In this document: one piece after another, positions 48,401-49,386 of the stretch
Numbering within the stretch: the stretch's first letter is position 1
How the letters are laid out: every line of letters starts with the position of its first letter
Assembly (NCBI GenBank): GCA_914767715.1
Contig: OU612069.1
Coordinates: 3,906,001 to 3,970,000, forward strand
Source of the DNA: Membranipora membranacea
Taxonomy: Eukaryota; Bryozoa; Gymnolaemata; Cheilostomatida; Membraniporidae
Direction of reading: 5' to 3'
Length of the DNA stretch: 64,000 nucleotides
Position numbers and translations under genes: made by a program
Notes under the pieces: model-generated
Databases searched by the model: none
Seen by the model: the letters and a program-made list of their open reading frames with translations, nothing else
Told to the model about the DNA's origin: nothing

Positions 48401-49225
48401 GCTACCTATCGATATATGGTGAATGTGACAATATTCCACTTTCAACTTCACTATAAATCAATAGATACTTTCAATGACCTAGCATTGGCTCTCTTTCTGA
48501 AACAACAGCCAATCGGCATAGAGTCAACACAATGTCTAGGAATCAGCTTGATCAACTATTTCTCGGTTTCCAATCATGCAATCAAGTTGAGCGACTTAAA
48601 TGAACATCAAGTAGAAATGTATTGTCGGAAATGATTCAGTCTGCCAGTATTTGAAGTTGCTCCCCTTCCCCATGTTCGACAACTTGAATATGTACAACCA
48701 AATCGGCTCGAATTTGTTCTAGTGGTAAATAGTCACCTTCATTCCAATGGTGTAGAGATCCCCTTATGATCACATGGCAATACTTGTTGAGCGAATAAAA
48801 GGCTAAAATTACATCGTGAGAATGTTGACAACAACCTTTAGTAGAGAGTCCATTATCATGAAATCTCACAAACTGACTTTAGGAACTGTTGGACAATAAT
48901 TGATGTGAAGAATCGTCGCAACTTGATATTAAATCAAAATGAAATTGAGTGGCATTATGAACCTTTGGAATCCACTCATTGGATATAAAAAACCTCTTTC
49001 TGCCCTCAAATCCATTTTTATTTTCTAAAATCAAGTTAGTGGCCTTATGTACTATGTAGTTTATGAGTTTCATGTATTGCAGCCGGCAAAGACGAAGAGG
49101 GAGCGAAGGCTAAAAATAGTCTCACCCTCCCCATCCCTGTAGCCAAAAGTAAAAGTGCTAAAAGTACTAAGAGTACGCAGAGTTCTAAAAGTGCTAAGGC
49201 TAAACCAGCTAAAGGAGAAAAATAG
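315..49225 (+). CDS. Giant cysteine-rich type I transmembrane mosaic protein (54 exons, 5' incomplete)
   Basis: Seen: 54 exons with AG/GT borders, open frames and matching intron phases (36 phase 1, 12 phase 0, 5 phase 2). They encode about 2,760 residues. Order: propeller-like segment (exons 1-3), EGF (exon 4), cysteine-rich modules (exons 5-50), transmembrane helix (exon 51), basic tail (exons 51-54), TAG stop at 49223-49225. The commonest module is C-x5-C-x2-G-x2-C-x2-G-x-C-x3-C, about 22 residues. CxCxxG modules like EB or EGF-like domains recur in exons 16, 25, 45, 47 and 48. Known: such modules are extracellular and disulphide-bonded. Inferred: a cell-surface adhesion or receptor-like protein, with the ectodomain outside and a short cytoplasmic tail. 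I do not recognise a named orthologue and assign no ligand. Upstream exons, including the signal peptide, must lie before this window. The one phase break is between exons 12 and 13. Confidence 0.9.
533..652. repeat. Minisatellite of GGTTAAGA/GGTTATGA units
   Basis: About 14 copies of an 8-bp unit (aggttaag / aggttatg) in the intron after exon 1. The rest of this intron (653-1674) shows no exon or recognisable element. Confidence 0.85.
1675..1744 (+). CDS. Exon 2: beta-propeller-like segment
   Basis: Acceptor ttttttgtag, donor CAG|gtatgt; phase 1 in, phase 2 out. It encodes ITAFDMTGVTVTHGSFLVN, a strand-turn-strand pattern that continues the propeller-like segment. Short and cysteine-free; accepted because the phases fit both neighbours. 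Confidence 0.7.
2291..2469 (+). CDS. Exon 3: beta-propeller-like segment
   Basis: The acceptor is the ttcttcttctctactacaag tract; donor AACG|gtatga; phase 2 in, phase 1 out. It contains NKNILIIADAFTSKIMLID, which matches the NHL-repeat pattern of a hydrophobic strand, an (A/S)D turn and then I/M-L-I-D. The stretch before it (TEDDPDSSAMFTDG) is acidic. Confidence 0.82.
3040..3290. repeat. Dispersed repeat family C, copy 1
   Basis: Matches 39180-39410 in the same orientation, with shared blocks CACACACATCCAACA, ACAAGTCTCATAGGTGTCT and GGGCCTATCCAACATAC. No coding potential. Confidence 0.75.
3786..3905 (+). CDS. Exon 4: EGF-like domain
   Basis: One complete six-cysteine EGF domain in a single exon, phase 1 at both ends, as is usual for shuffled EGF exons. 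The pattern is C-x4-C-LNGGTC-x8-C-x-C-x8-C, with the aromatic-Gly turn (DWTGTDC) before the sixth cysteine. This is the clearest family match in the gene. Confidence 0.92.
4344..4571 (+). CDS. Exon 5: cysteine-rich modules
   Basis: Phase 1-1 exon with 12 cysteines. It starts NTCDSDDEC and contains MYCAQGVC and GTVCIG, forms of the C-x2-G-x-C theme. Acceptor tgttacag, donor ATAG|gtatgt. Confidence 0.9.
4955..5064 (+). CDS. Exon 6: cysteine-rich module
   Basis: Phase 1 in, phase 0 out; 6 cysteines (RCLMLC ... QKCNPHTHHCSELC). It forms a symmetrical pair with exon 7. Confidence 0.88.
5446..5569 (+). CDS. Exon 7: cysteine-rich module
   Basis: Phase 0 in, phase 1 out; 6 cysteines. It opens EDSDCGPS and ends ADCSSSAYNCHQ. 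Acceptor gtggtttcag, donor CAAG|gtttgt. Confidence 0.88.
5733..5960 (+). CDS. Exon 8: cysteine-rich modules
   Basis: Phase 1-1 exon with 11 cysteines, including ENDCPGSAVCDESDGLC and MDCGTMAFCHTEGYC, two clear copies of the repeated module. Acceptor aattttccag, donor TGTG|gtatgc. Confidence 0.9.
6110..6328 (+). CDS. Exon 9: cysteine-rich module, laminin/EGF-like flavour
   Basis: Phase 1-1 exon with 8 cysteines. The segment VCQC-TSNTTQWYGGVRCD has the Trp-Tyr-Gly-Gly turn before a terminal cysteine that is typical of EGF and laminin-EGF folds. Donor CAAT|gtaaga. Confidence 0.87.
6909..7055 (+). CDS. Exon 10: cysteine-rich modules
   Basis: Phase 1-1 exon with 9 cysteines (EDCSGFQCIYSNCFLIC). 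Two donors are possible. gtaagg at 7026 is stronger by sequence, but only CTAG|gttggt at 7056 keeps exon 11 in frame, so I chose that one. Confidence 0.83.
7326..7451 (+). CDS. Exon 11: cysteine-rich modules
   Basis: Phase 1-1 exon with 8 cysteines, alternating C-x3-C and C-x5-C spacings (TCYDNRCRMTCYSEYDC). Acceptor gttttccag, donor ACAG|gtaata. Confidence 0.89.
7725..7918 (+). CDS. Exon 12: cysteine-rich modules
   Basis: 12 cysteines in very regular modules: CREGHVCSGGVCLAMC, then CTGDLICDGGVCTQTC. Phase 1 in. The best donor (GTG|gtaaga) gives phase 0 out, which does not fit exon 13. Confidence 0.88.
8305..8375 (+). mobile_element. tRNA-derived SINE fragment
   Basis: Box A-like TGGCGTGATGG (8311-8321) and box B-like GCTCGATTCCC, about 35 bp apart, in an intron. 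No good cloverleaf; read as a SINE head, not a working tRNA. Confidence 0.5.
8769..8998 (+). CDS. Exon 13: cysteine-rich modules
   Basis: 13 cysteines, including GCLRGQLCFGGFCTQHC and DSDCTMPDGECTVDNIC. It reads in phase 1 in, phase 0 out. No acceptor here restores phase 0, so an exon of phase 0-in/1-out is probably missing in the preceding intron. Confidence 0.86.
9443..9605 (+). CDS. Exon 14: cysteine-rich modules
   Basis: Phase 0 in, phase 1 out; 8 cysteines (CTQWKEC, GDCEIDLDC, KTCEDNEC). Acceptor tttctctcacag, donor TGCG|gtgagt. Confidence 0.87.
9632..9873. mobile_element. TIR element family E, copy 1 (non-autonomous)
   Basis: Inverted ends GGTCTTTCAATATAGA and GGTCTTTCAATTAG (reverse complement of the right end). 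No ORF. It starts 27 bp after the exon 14 donor. Confidence 0.65.
10126..10305 (+). CDS. Exon 15: cysteine-rich module plus Pro-rich linker
   Basis: Phase 1-1 exon with 5 cysteines (LCVDGIC, RCVEGQC), then a low-cysteine linker containing NPPRAPSPRL. It leads into the EB-like module of exon 16. Donor TTAT|gtgagt. Confidence 0.87.
10311..10455. repeat. TTATA microsatellite
   Basis: Pentanucleotide run of attat/atcat/attac variants directly after the exon 15 donor. Confidence 0.9.
10575..10673 (+). CDS. Exon 16: EB-like module
   Basis: Phase 1-1 exon with 5 cysteines. VCLCPDGHQRLYGIC has the CxCPxG...GxC form of EB or EGF-like modules and parallels exons 25 and 45. Confidence 0.86.
11083..11279 (+). 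CDS. Exon 17: three tandem cysteine-rich modules
   Basis: Phase 1 in, phase 0 out; 12 cysteines. It is the cleanest example of the module: CPEGSLCVDGQCQVVC, then CADGLMCTAGGVCGFPC, then CPHGTVCHRGNC. Confidence 0.91.
11418..11520. repeat. Imperfect inverted repeat
   Basis: CATTATCCGAAACTGATAAAATT is matched by the reverse complement of AATTCTATCAGTTTCAGATAATG across a short AT-rich loop. Probably a foldback element remnant. Confidence 0.6.
11648..11801 (+). CDS. Exon 18: cysteine-rich modules, GC donor
   Basis: Phase 0 in, phase 1 out; 7 cysteines (TCFDGIC, VCVSRC). The 3' border is TCAG|gcaagt, a GC donor. The nearest GT donor (AA|gtatta) would break the frame with exon 19. Confidence 0.83.
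11812..11975. repeat. TTGTA microsatellite
   Basis: Degenerate ATTGT/ATTAT pentanucleotide tract after the exon 18 GC donor. Confidence 0.85.
12478..12603 (+). CDS. Exon 19: cysteine-rich modules
   Basis: Phase 1-1 exon with 8 cysteines (CPDICALGGCSSRC, CPHGYVCMGRRCYVTC). Acceptor cagttcttttag, donor ACAA|gtaagt. Confidence 0.88.
13585..13703 (+). CDS. Exon 20: low-cysteine segment
   Basis: Phase 1 in, phase 0 out; 3 cysteines (TDCEGQGWEFSCRHGLY). Two acceptors are present. atccctcag at 13565 reads open but is out of phase with exon 19; taattttag at 13584 is in phase and was chosen. Confidence 0.74.
14465..14636 (+). CDS. Exon 21: Gly-rich linker segment
   Basis: Phase 0 in, phase 1 out; 2 cysteines only, at the 3' end (CTTQSDC). 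DTGSAGPKRGGGS resembles the SGSAGPELGTGGG linker of exon 37, which suggests an internal duplication of a larger block. Confidence 0.82.
15357..15489 (+). CDS. Exon 22: cysteine-rich module
   Basis: Phase 1 in, phase 2 out; 6 cysteines (LICAGGFCTTRC, HDCNEVLGEC). Acceptor ttattcttcag, donor ATAAG|gtaata. Confidence 0.86.
16218..16459 (+). CDS. Exon 23: cysteine-rich module with long spacers
   Basis: Phase 2 in, phase 1 out; 10 cysteines with wider spacing than elsewhere (NCPPNTYCGVIEGSTVC ... SCGVFPDIPNYITC). Acceptor atatag, donor TGTG|gtaggt. The longest exon of the gene. Confidence 0.86.
16925..17005 (+). CDS. Exon 24: short linker exon
   Basis: Phase 1-1 exon with 2 cysteines (SYCDGGTCSRIPDLRL). 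It precedes the 2.5-kb intron filled with mobile elements. Donor CCAG|gtaatg. Confidence 0.8.
17145..18043. mobile_element. TIR element family B, copy 2 (899 bp)
   Basis: Ends CACAGCGATCTTGTGCA and, reversed, CACAGTGATCTTGTGCA. It shares both outer parts with 34785-35258 but holds about 400 extra internal bp (17290-17650). No transposase ORF. Confidence 0.75.
18600..19440 (-). mobile_element. 5'-truncated LINE (reverse transcriptase C-terminus)
   Basis: On the minus strand the frame opens just before an EYTDDTTFYKP motif (RT motif C, YADD-like) and runs through KFLGLFIDNKLTF and LERIQRSATRIVLPFSDNY. One in-frame TAA (18963-18965) breaks it. Typical of dead-on-arrival CR1/Jockey-type LINE copies. 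Confidence 0.85.
18669..19418 (-). pseudogene. Broken RT ORF of the truncated LINE
   Basis: Two open segments in the same frame (19334-18963 and 18929-18669) separated by one stop codon, covering RT motif C to the C-terminal domain. Non-functional: the APE domain and RT motifs A and B are absent. Confidence 0.82.
19490..19669 (+). CDS. Exon 25: EB-like module
   Basis: Phase 1-1 exon with 4 cysteines. QCFCPEGTLLYGMRC closely parallels exon 16 (LCPDGHQRLYGIC), which supports homology of the two modules. Acceptor gttttacag, donor GAAG|gtgaga. Confidence 0.87.
19745..20465. mobile_element. TIR element F nested in element E
   Basis: Inverted ends AAGGCTGGTCCAGAATTGCA / AAGGCTGGTCTAGAATTGCA with TAA next to both ends, suggesting a 3-bp target duplication. 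The TIR and TAA/TTA target suggest a PIF/Harbinger-type MITE (inference). No transposase. Confidence 0.7.
20216..20312. repeat. GGAGT/GGGGT microsatellite
   Basis: G-rich tract of ggagt, gggggt and gggagt units inside element F. Strand-asymmetric, so a G-quadruplex is possible. Confidence 0.85.
20969..21099 (+). CDS. Exon 26: cysteine-rich modules
   Basis: Phase 1 in, phase 0 out; 9 cysteines: GDCDDGMTCMGSRCLLRC, then LSCVQGVCQPRC. Acceptor atatgcag, donor ACC|gtaaga. Confidence 0.9.
21443..22309. mobile_element. TIR element H (867 bp, non-autonomous)
   Basis: Ends TAGGGGTGGAA and TTCCACCCCTA, with subterminal copies of GATCCGATCCGAGGTTG in both orientations. No transposase ORF. Fills most of the intron after exon 26. 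Confidence 0.7.
22386..22605 (+). CDS. Exon 27: cysteine-rich modules
   Basis: Phase 0 in, phase 1 out; 10 cysteines (SQCPNEVICDHGSCRVKC, TCVDGYC). Acceptor tatttgtag, donor CATG|gtgagt. Confidence 0.89.
23157..23353 (+). CDS. Exon 28: three tandem cysteine-rich modules
   Basis: Phase 1 in, phase 0 out; 12 cysteines: CPRNLICVAGVCSVTC, then CPDGRFCLGGVCMIPC, then QTCVNNVCMQQC. Same layout and length (197 bp) as exon 17, so probably a duplicate of it. Confidence 0.9.
23388..23690. repeat. Dispersed repeat family D, copy 1
   Basis: Shares the sequence around CTGCCTCCCCTATAATG, GCCTAAAAATGCTATGATTG and CACCTCAATTGGGA with copies at 36.5, 39.9 and 40.3 kb. No coding potential. Confidence 0.75.
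23889..24018. repeat. 16-bp tandem repeat GCCATTTTGTTCACAG
   Basis: About 8 near-identical copies. All frames are open on this strand, giving false ORFs. Confidence 0.9.
24787..25073. mobile_element. Foldback MITE family A, copy 1
   Basis: Ends ACACAGAAAAAAA and TTTTTTTCTGTGT, with a long imperfect inverted repeat (block CCCCACTTCACCCTTGG against its complement near 25020). It ends 6 bp before exon 29 and provides that exon's pyrimidine tract. Confidence 0.75.
25080..25231 (+). CDS. Exon 29: cysteine-rich modules; acceptor next to a MITE
   Basis: Phase 0 in, phase 2 out; 9 cysteines (DCGGGQVCNQGICSPPC). The acceptor caatag lies 6 bp after the poly-T end of a MITE (24787-25073), which supplies the pyrimidine tract. 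Donor CCGT|gtatgt is the only one that keeps exon 30 in frame. Confidence 0.84.
25720..25943 (+). CDS. Exon 30: cysteine-rich modules
   Basis: Phase 2 in, phase 1 out; 13 cysteines (MCNTDKCFQKC, EDCGELNTLYC, DCPCTYPNC). The donor TGTG|gtatgt overlaps the 10-bp target duplication of a TIR element. Confidence 0.88.
25955..26293. mobile_element. TIR element G with 10-bp target duplication and internal tRNA-like sequence
   Basis: Perfect ends CCCTATAGGAGTTTA and their reverse complement, flanked by TATGTATTTA on both sides (25945-25954 and 26294-26303). A 10-bp duplication fits Mutator-like elements (inference). The left duplication overlaps the exon 30 donor. Confidence 0.82.
26097..26181 (+). 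mobile_element. tRNA-like sequence inside element G
   Basis: Box A TGGTTTAGTGG and box B GGTTCGAATCC match pol III consensus, with a type-II-like long variable region. The acceptor stem pairs poorly, so it is more likely a tRNA pseudogene or SINE head than a working tRNA. Confidence 0.5.
26825..26956 (+). CDS. Exon 31: low-cysteine spacer
   Basis: Phase 1-1 exon with 2 cysteines (EVCGTDGTCSMRDQW), then a polar spacer DLSHPDGVFPDTSYT. Weak acceptor tgttgaag, strong donor GAAA|gtaagt. Confidence 0.78.
27288..27401 (+). CDS. Exon 32: cysteine module plus hydrophobic stretch
   Basis: Phase 1-1 exon with 4 cysteines, then YYTVFAISFLGTMGI. This is hydrophobic but short and mid-ectodomain, so I read it as buried beta structure rather than a second membrane helix. 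Confidence 0.78.
28234..28412 (+). CDS. Exon 33: acidic linker and cysteine-rich module
   Basis: Phase 1 in, phase 0 out; 6 cysteines. It opens with VDEDYDGAVDDPLP, an Asp-rich motif like Ca-binding DxDxDG loops, then SQCDSNQICVHGACAAKC. Confidence 0.87.
28958..29066 (+). CDS. Exon 34: cysteine-rich module
   Basis: Phase 0 in, phase 1 out; 7 cysteines (ICHIGICMEFC, SCMDGICRDIC). Acceptor tcaaccag, donor CCTG|gtttgt. Confidence 0.87.
29774..29958 (+). CDS. Exon 35: cysteine-rich modules
   Basis: Phase 1 in, phase 0 out; 10 cysteines (SDCLRNNDVCEASHCQLLC, TDCSEGQSCVLSMCTSSC). Strong pyrimidine acceptor ttcttctctctag, donor ACG|gtaagt. Confidence 0.9.
30464..30605 (+). CDS. Exon 36: cysteine-rich module
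   Basis: Phase 0 in, phase 1 out; 8 cysteines (DCGWERICVEGVCSPKCDC). Acceptor aaattacag, donor GAAG|gtgagt. The start may be off by one base; phase fixed the choice. Confidence 0.86.
30903..31128 (+). CDS. Exon 37: Gly-rich linker exon
   Basis: Phase 1 in, phase 2 out; 5 cysteines. It carries the glycine-rich linker GSAGPELGTGGGAGG, like exon 21. The donor TTAAG|gtgcaa keeps the next exon in frame; CAATG|gtgatg at 31137 does not. Confidence 0.8.
31408..31451 (+). CDS. Exon 38: 44-bp mini-exon
   Basis: Phase 2 in, phase 1 out; it encodes DGIKCLPESHPSYC with 2 cysteines. Acceptor gctcatcag, donor TGCG|gtgagt. Supported mainly by phase and by the strong donor. Confidence 0.68.
31543..31765. 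mobile_element. Foldback MITE family A, copy 2 (opposite orientation)
   Basis: Starts GTACACACAGGAAAAA and follows the reverse complement of copy 1 over about 200 bp (CCCCTACTTAACCCTTG, TTTGATACTGGCAGAA, AAGTGAAATTGACTC). The right end is decayed. Confidence 0.65.
32218..32382 (+). CDS. Exon 39: cysteine-rich module
   Basis: Phase 1-1 exon with 8 cysteines (ECVDGVCDCLRGDSGGC, QCADDQTCPYHWC). Acceptor gcatgaacag, donor ATAG|gtttgc. Confidence 0.87.
33072..33222 (+). CDS. Exon 40: cysteine-rich module
   Basis: Phase 1 in, phase 2 out; 8 cysteines (ECLCYVDFSCECVGGDSGTC). Donor GATGT|gtaagt. It precedes the 2.7-kb intron that carries the ATATTG repeat array. Confidence 0.86.
33395..33414. repeat. 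Poly-C tract
   Basis: Run of about 14 C within a C/A-rich stretch in the intron after exon 40. Confidence 0.85.
33886..34735. repeat. Palindrome-rich 24-bp minisatellite
   Basis: About 35 copies of a 24-bp unit containing two CAATATTG palindromes separated by tctca. Some units are inverted (tgaga instead of tctca, for example near 34085 and 34287). Open in several frames only because the unit lacks stops. Confidence 0.92.
34785..35258. mobile_element. TIR element family B, copy 1 (474 bp)
   Basis: Ends CACAGTGATCTCGTGCA and, reversed, CACAGTGATCTTGTGCA. It shares GGGACGGTTTGTTGACAAC and GCATTAGCTTCTGATCCCAG with copy 2. No transposase; inserted in the ATATTG repeat region. Confidence 0.78.
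35919..36091 (+). CDS. Exon 41: cysteine-rich modules
   Basis: Phase 2 in, phase 1 out; 10 cysteines (CRCEEEYQALGDRC, NCTQGYECKNYRCYQQC). Acceptor tgccaccag, donor AATG|gtaagg. Confidence 0.88.
36455..36755. repeat. Dispersed repeat family D, copy 2
   Basis: Shares GCCCCCCTAGAATG, GTGGCCTAAAAATGTTG and CAGCTCAATTGGGAC with the other copies. In the intron before exon 42. Confidence 0.75.
36780..36935. repeat. TTATA/CATAT microsatellite
   Basis: About 30 pentanucleotide units, switching from tatta to catat and back, ending about 25 bp before exon 42. Confidence 0.93.
36962..37087 (+). CDS. Exon 42: cysteine-rich modules
   Basis: Phase 1-1 exon with 8 cysteines (TECGWGQRCAGGVCMWSC, DCLYGQIC). 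It lies just downstream of a CATAT/TTATA microsatellite. Confidence 0.89.
37759..37866 (+). CDS. Exon 43: cysteine-rich module
   Basis: Phase 1-1 exon with 5 cysteines (SICRETC, SYGGYSCIVGVC). A second AG (atatgcag, 37770) lies a few bases inside; the first acceptor, aattgcag, is in phase. Confidence 0.8.
38540..38610 (+). CDS. Exon 44: short exon before an EB-like module
   Basis: Phase 1 in, phase 0 out; 1 cysteine (VPCPPSEDQPDGYTL). Acceptor atttgtag, donor CTG|gtaagc. Accepted because phases fit both sides. Confidence 0.72.
39180..39410. repeat. Dispersed repeat family C, copy 2
   Basis: See copy 1 at 3040-3290. Both lie in introns of the giant gene; ends not determined. Confidence 0.75.
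39458..39587 (+). CDS. Exon 45: EB-like module
   Basis: Phase 0 in, phase 1 out; 5 cysteines. QCQCEEGLTFYAGAVC is the third module of the exon 16/25 type. Acceptor ttgtttcag, donor CACG|gtaagc. Confidence 0.86.
39838..40068. repeat. Dispersed repeat family D, copy 3
   Basis: Shares GCCTACCCTAGAAAGCTAA and CAGTGGCCTAAAAACAC with copies 1 and 2. It ends about 25 bp before exon 46. Confidence 0.72.
40094..40303 (+). CDS. Exon 46: cysteine-rich modules
   Basis: Phase 1-1 exon with 12 cysteines (RCIDGYCHVIHC, TCVDDVCVLPC). It is flanked on both sides, within about 30 bp, by copies of repeat family D. Confidence 0.89.
40320..40400. repeat. Dispersed repeat family D, truncated copy 4
   Basis: Only the left part is kept (CACTTCCTCCCCTAGAAAAC ... 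AATGGCTTAATAATAC). It starts about 17 bp after the exon 46 donor. Confidence 0.6.
40614..40768 (+). CDS. Exon 47: cysteine-rich/EB-like module
   Basis: Phase 1 in, phase 0 out; 8 cysteines (CSGCNDCGGDSVLTEMC, CIDGICRCVQGMRRSADTF). Acceptor catgttgtag, donor CAG|gtacag. Confidence 0.88.
41122..41332 (+). CDS. Exon 48: cysteine-rich/EB-like module
   Basis: Phase 0 in, phase 1 out; 10 cysteines (MCICDDGYQMDSAGEQC). Acceptor cctatgtcag, donor CTTG|gtgtgt. The LINE lies in the next intron. Confidence 0.88.
41600..44733 (+). mobile_element. Nearly full-length LINE (CR1/L2-like)
   Basis: Contains a 930-codon ORF with endonuclease and reverse transcriptase domains. The 3'UTR ends in a TGAA microsatellite (tgaatgaatgaat, about 44720-44733), a hallmark of CR1/L2-type elements. 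The 5' border is uncertain. It is inserted sense to the host gene, in the intron after exon 48. Confidence 0.85.
41782..44574 (+). CDS. LINE ORF2: APE endonuclease plus reverse transcriptase
   Basis: Non-LTR retrotransposon polyprotein that nicks target DNA and copies its RNA at the nick. APE domain: TESWL (Glu about 107), ALGDLNHVD (Asp about 232) and SDHHPIF (about 279-285). RT domain: KSTGPDNIP, EFRPIALTPTISKVFEK, motif A FIDFSSAF (about 614), motif B GTPQGCVISPLL (about 672) and motif C YADN (704-707), where YADD is the rule. The frame is uninterrupted. The reading starts at GTG after an upstream in-frame TGA (41776), and the first in-frame ATG is only at about codon 170, inside the APE domain. 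Either a non-AUG start is used or the start is lost. No separate ORF1 is visible upstream. The Asp-to-Asn change in motif C predicts a weak or dead enzyme. Confidence 0.93.
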   Translation: MKPVKIDRETLLSLNSSTKVIQKDYWNTSYKELVKSKCPELLRSKKRGKRAGARNKLRTLKLNGKIKTNLPSILLANTNRLYNKLDELQATLTTNLVQNCCLIANTESWLTSNFSDNQIALANYSVFRADREGITSNKNKGGGLTLYVNKDYCSGVKVISRHCSPYLETMAISLRPYWTPREISTITVLLIYATVFETTPISVATATRDAIHKQIDELETAYPDSTLIALGDLNHVDIKLPNYTQQINCTTRGSNTLDKCYLKRKNAYKCHRIAKLGNSDHHPIFLLPKSTTSKSSNPTIKVRDWSSDNTDKLICALETTDWECLTYDQPDASKQAEIISDYISFTYNDCVPVTEKVVKPGKSWMNGKISKLLADRHFALSQHQPNKLKSIKAELQREIRRAKRRYASKVEQSLKSDNSRQSWDQLKSILQLKKPNSQCHLPPEILNKHYTRFEKVIPPPNLPQTTPDTPSVSSDKVLKSLRSVNIRKSTGPDNIPNKLLKTAAYSLSEPLCDLFNNCISQGVFPNVWKLSTIIPIPKNAGASEPKEFRPIALTPTISKVFEKLLLQFLKPCLTDNTQFAYQQHRSTEDALASLLDIVTEHLDNNAKNHARCLFIDFSSAFNTISPTTLCNQLQETSLNPAILNLVYDFMTNRSQKVLTEQGLSSALATSVGTPQGCVISPLLFSIYVQHMPKPSSGNFHLIKYADNTVLIELLSRSDVSCMGNAAQDLAGWCHDNDLFLNVSKTKELVLCNLRDNPVHDSLVINGNNVEQVDSFKYLGTIIDKKLKFQEYSIEVIKKARKRLYIMKKLYSMHIAVPLRMQCYTTFIECIFLYHLSTLYGHLSSSSRKSLNKVISLAGYLGSCKFDTIEAIYERVMRTRCLRLVATDHADPVFTFDKLPSGRYRAIKTRVNIRTDCFRSLCVRKLNSILF
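45068..45215 (+). mobile_element. tRNA-derived SINE
   Basis: Box A TGGCGCAATGG and box B TGTTCGATTCC, a GTCAGGAAGAGCATCCGAC body motif seen in many tRNA-derived SINEs, and an A-rich 3' end (gagacaaaaaaaacc). The box A-B spacing is short, suggesting a small deletion. Confidence 0.75.
45314..45457 (+). CDS. Exon 49: cysteine-rich modules
   Basis: Phase 1-1 exon with 9 cysteines (QCVCDPGWCYSDKGFC, YCAEGLVCVNLFC). Acceptor tcgttatag, donor ATTG|gtaagc. Confidence 0.88.
45942..46111 (+). CDS. Exon 50: cysteine-rich module
   Basis: Phase 1 in, phase 0 out; 7 cysteines (SYCYDGLCSCVSGSAVIDGGC). Its last 31 bp and the donor are duplicated 135 bp downstream. Confidence 0.86.
46081..46329. repeat. Tandem duplication including the exon 50 donor
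   Basis: 46081-46215 and 46216-46329 share AGGGTGCAAAATGAT, CAGGGTAAG/TAGGGTAAG and GTTGTCACATTGCATTTTTC. Copy 2 keeps a donor-like GGGTAAG but has lost the cysteine codon and frame. Confidence 0.8.
46526..46721 (+). CDS. Exon 51: last cysteine module, transmembrane helix
   Basis: Phase 0 in, phase 1 out. It starts with DADCDTGRSCSFGVC, then a Cys-free stalk, then MIIPLLALIILLGITLVVF (19 hydrophobic residues) and the stop-transfer RRHNQ. This sets the type I topology with the cysteine-rich part outside. Confidence 0.91.
47326..47409 (+). CDS. Exon 52: cytoplasmic tail
   Basis: Phase 1-1 exon rich in Glu and Lys (SQQEEQDKENAEKEALLNEK), probably helical and charged. The donor GAAG|gtacac coincides with the left end of a MITE copy. 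Confidence 0.85.
47410..47790. mobile_element. Foldback MITE family A, copy 3
   Basis: Same orientation as copy 1; shares GCATCAAAGTGATTCATTGCAAGGGTGAAGTAGGGG-type sequence and a poly-T/CTGG right end. Its left end (gtacacacacc) is the donor of exon 52. A G16 run lies just downstream (47841). Confidence 0.68.
48328..48363 (+). CDS. Exon 53: cytoplasmic tail mini-exon
   Basis: 36-bp phase 1-1 exon encoding RKSTFSEAQRE. RKST is a possible basophilic kinase site (inference). Acceptor tcattttcag, donor GAAG|gtaaga. Confidence 0.76.
49083..49225 (+). CDS. Exon 54: terminal exon, Lys/Ser-rich tail and stop
   Basis: Phase 1 in; 47 residues then TAG. The tail is a run of KSK/SAK/STK motifs (AKSKSAKSTKSTQSSKSAK), low-complexity and strongly basic. 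Acceptor gtattgcag. Confidence 0.87.
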
Positions 49226-49380
49226 AAATTCTTCATCTCGAACCTTTATTAAACCGCAAGTAGAGATTGCTGGCCCAGCTTGACTAAGTATTAACTGGCA
49301 ACCCAACAGGACCGCTTCTGTAATCTTTCACACAATACTTTGACAAAAAAATCTAACCACAGTTAAAATTGAATATGGGT

Positions 49381-49386
49381 AATAAA
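49381..49386 (+). promoter_or_regulatory. Poly(A) signal of the giant gene
   Basis: AATAAA 156 bp after the stop codon, giving a short 3'UTR. It is the first AATAAA downstream of the stop. Confidence 0.75.

Noticed and set aside
48004-48456. 150-codon plus-strand ORF around exon 53
   Set aside because: Different frame from exon 53 and crosses its splice sites; no recognisable domain.
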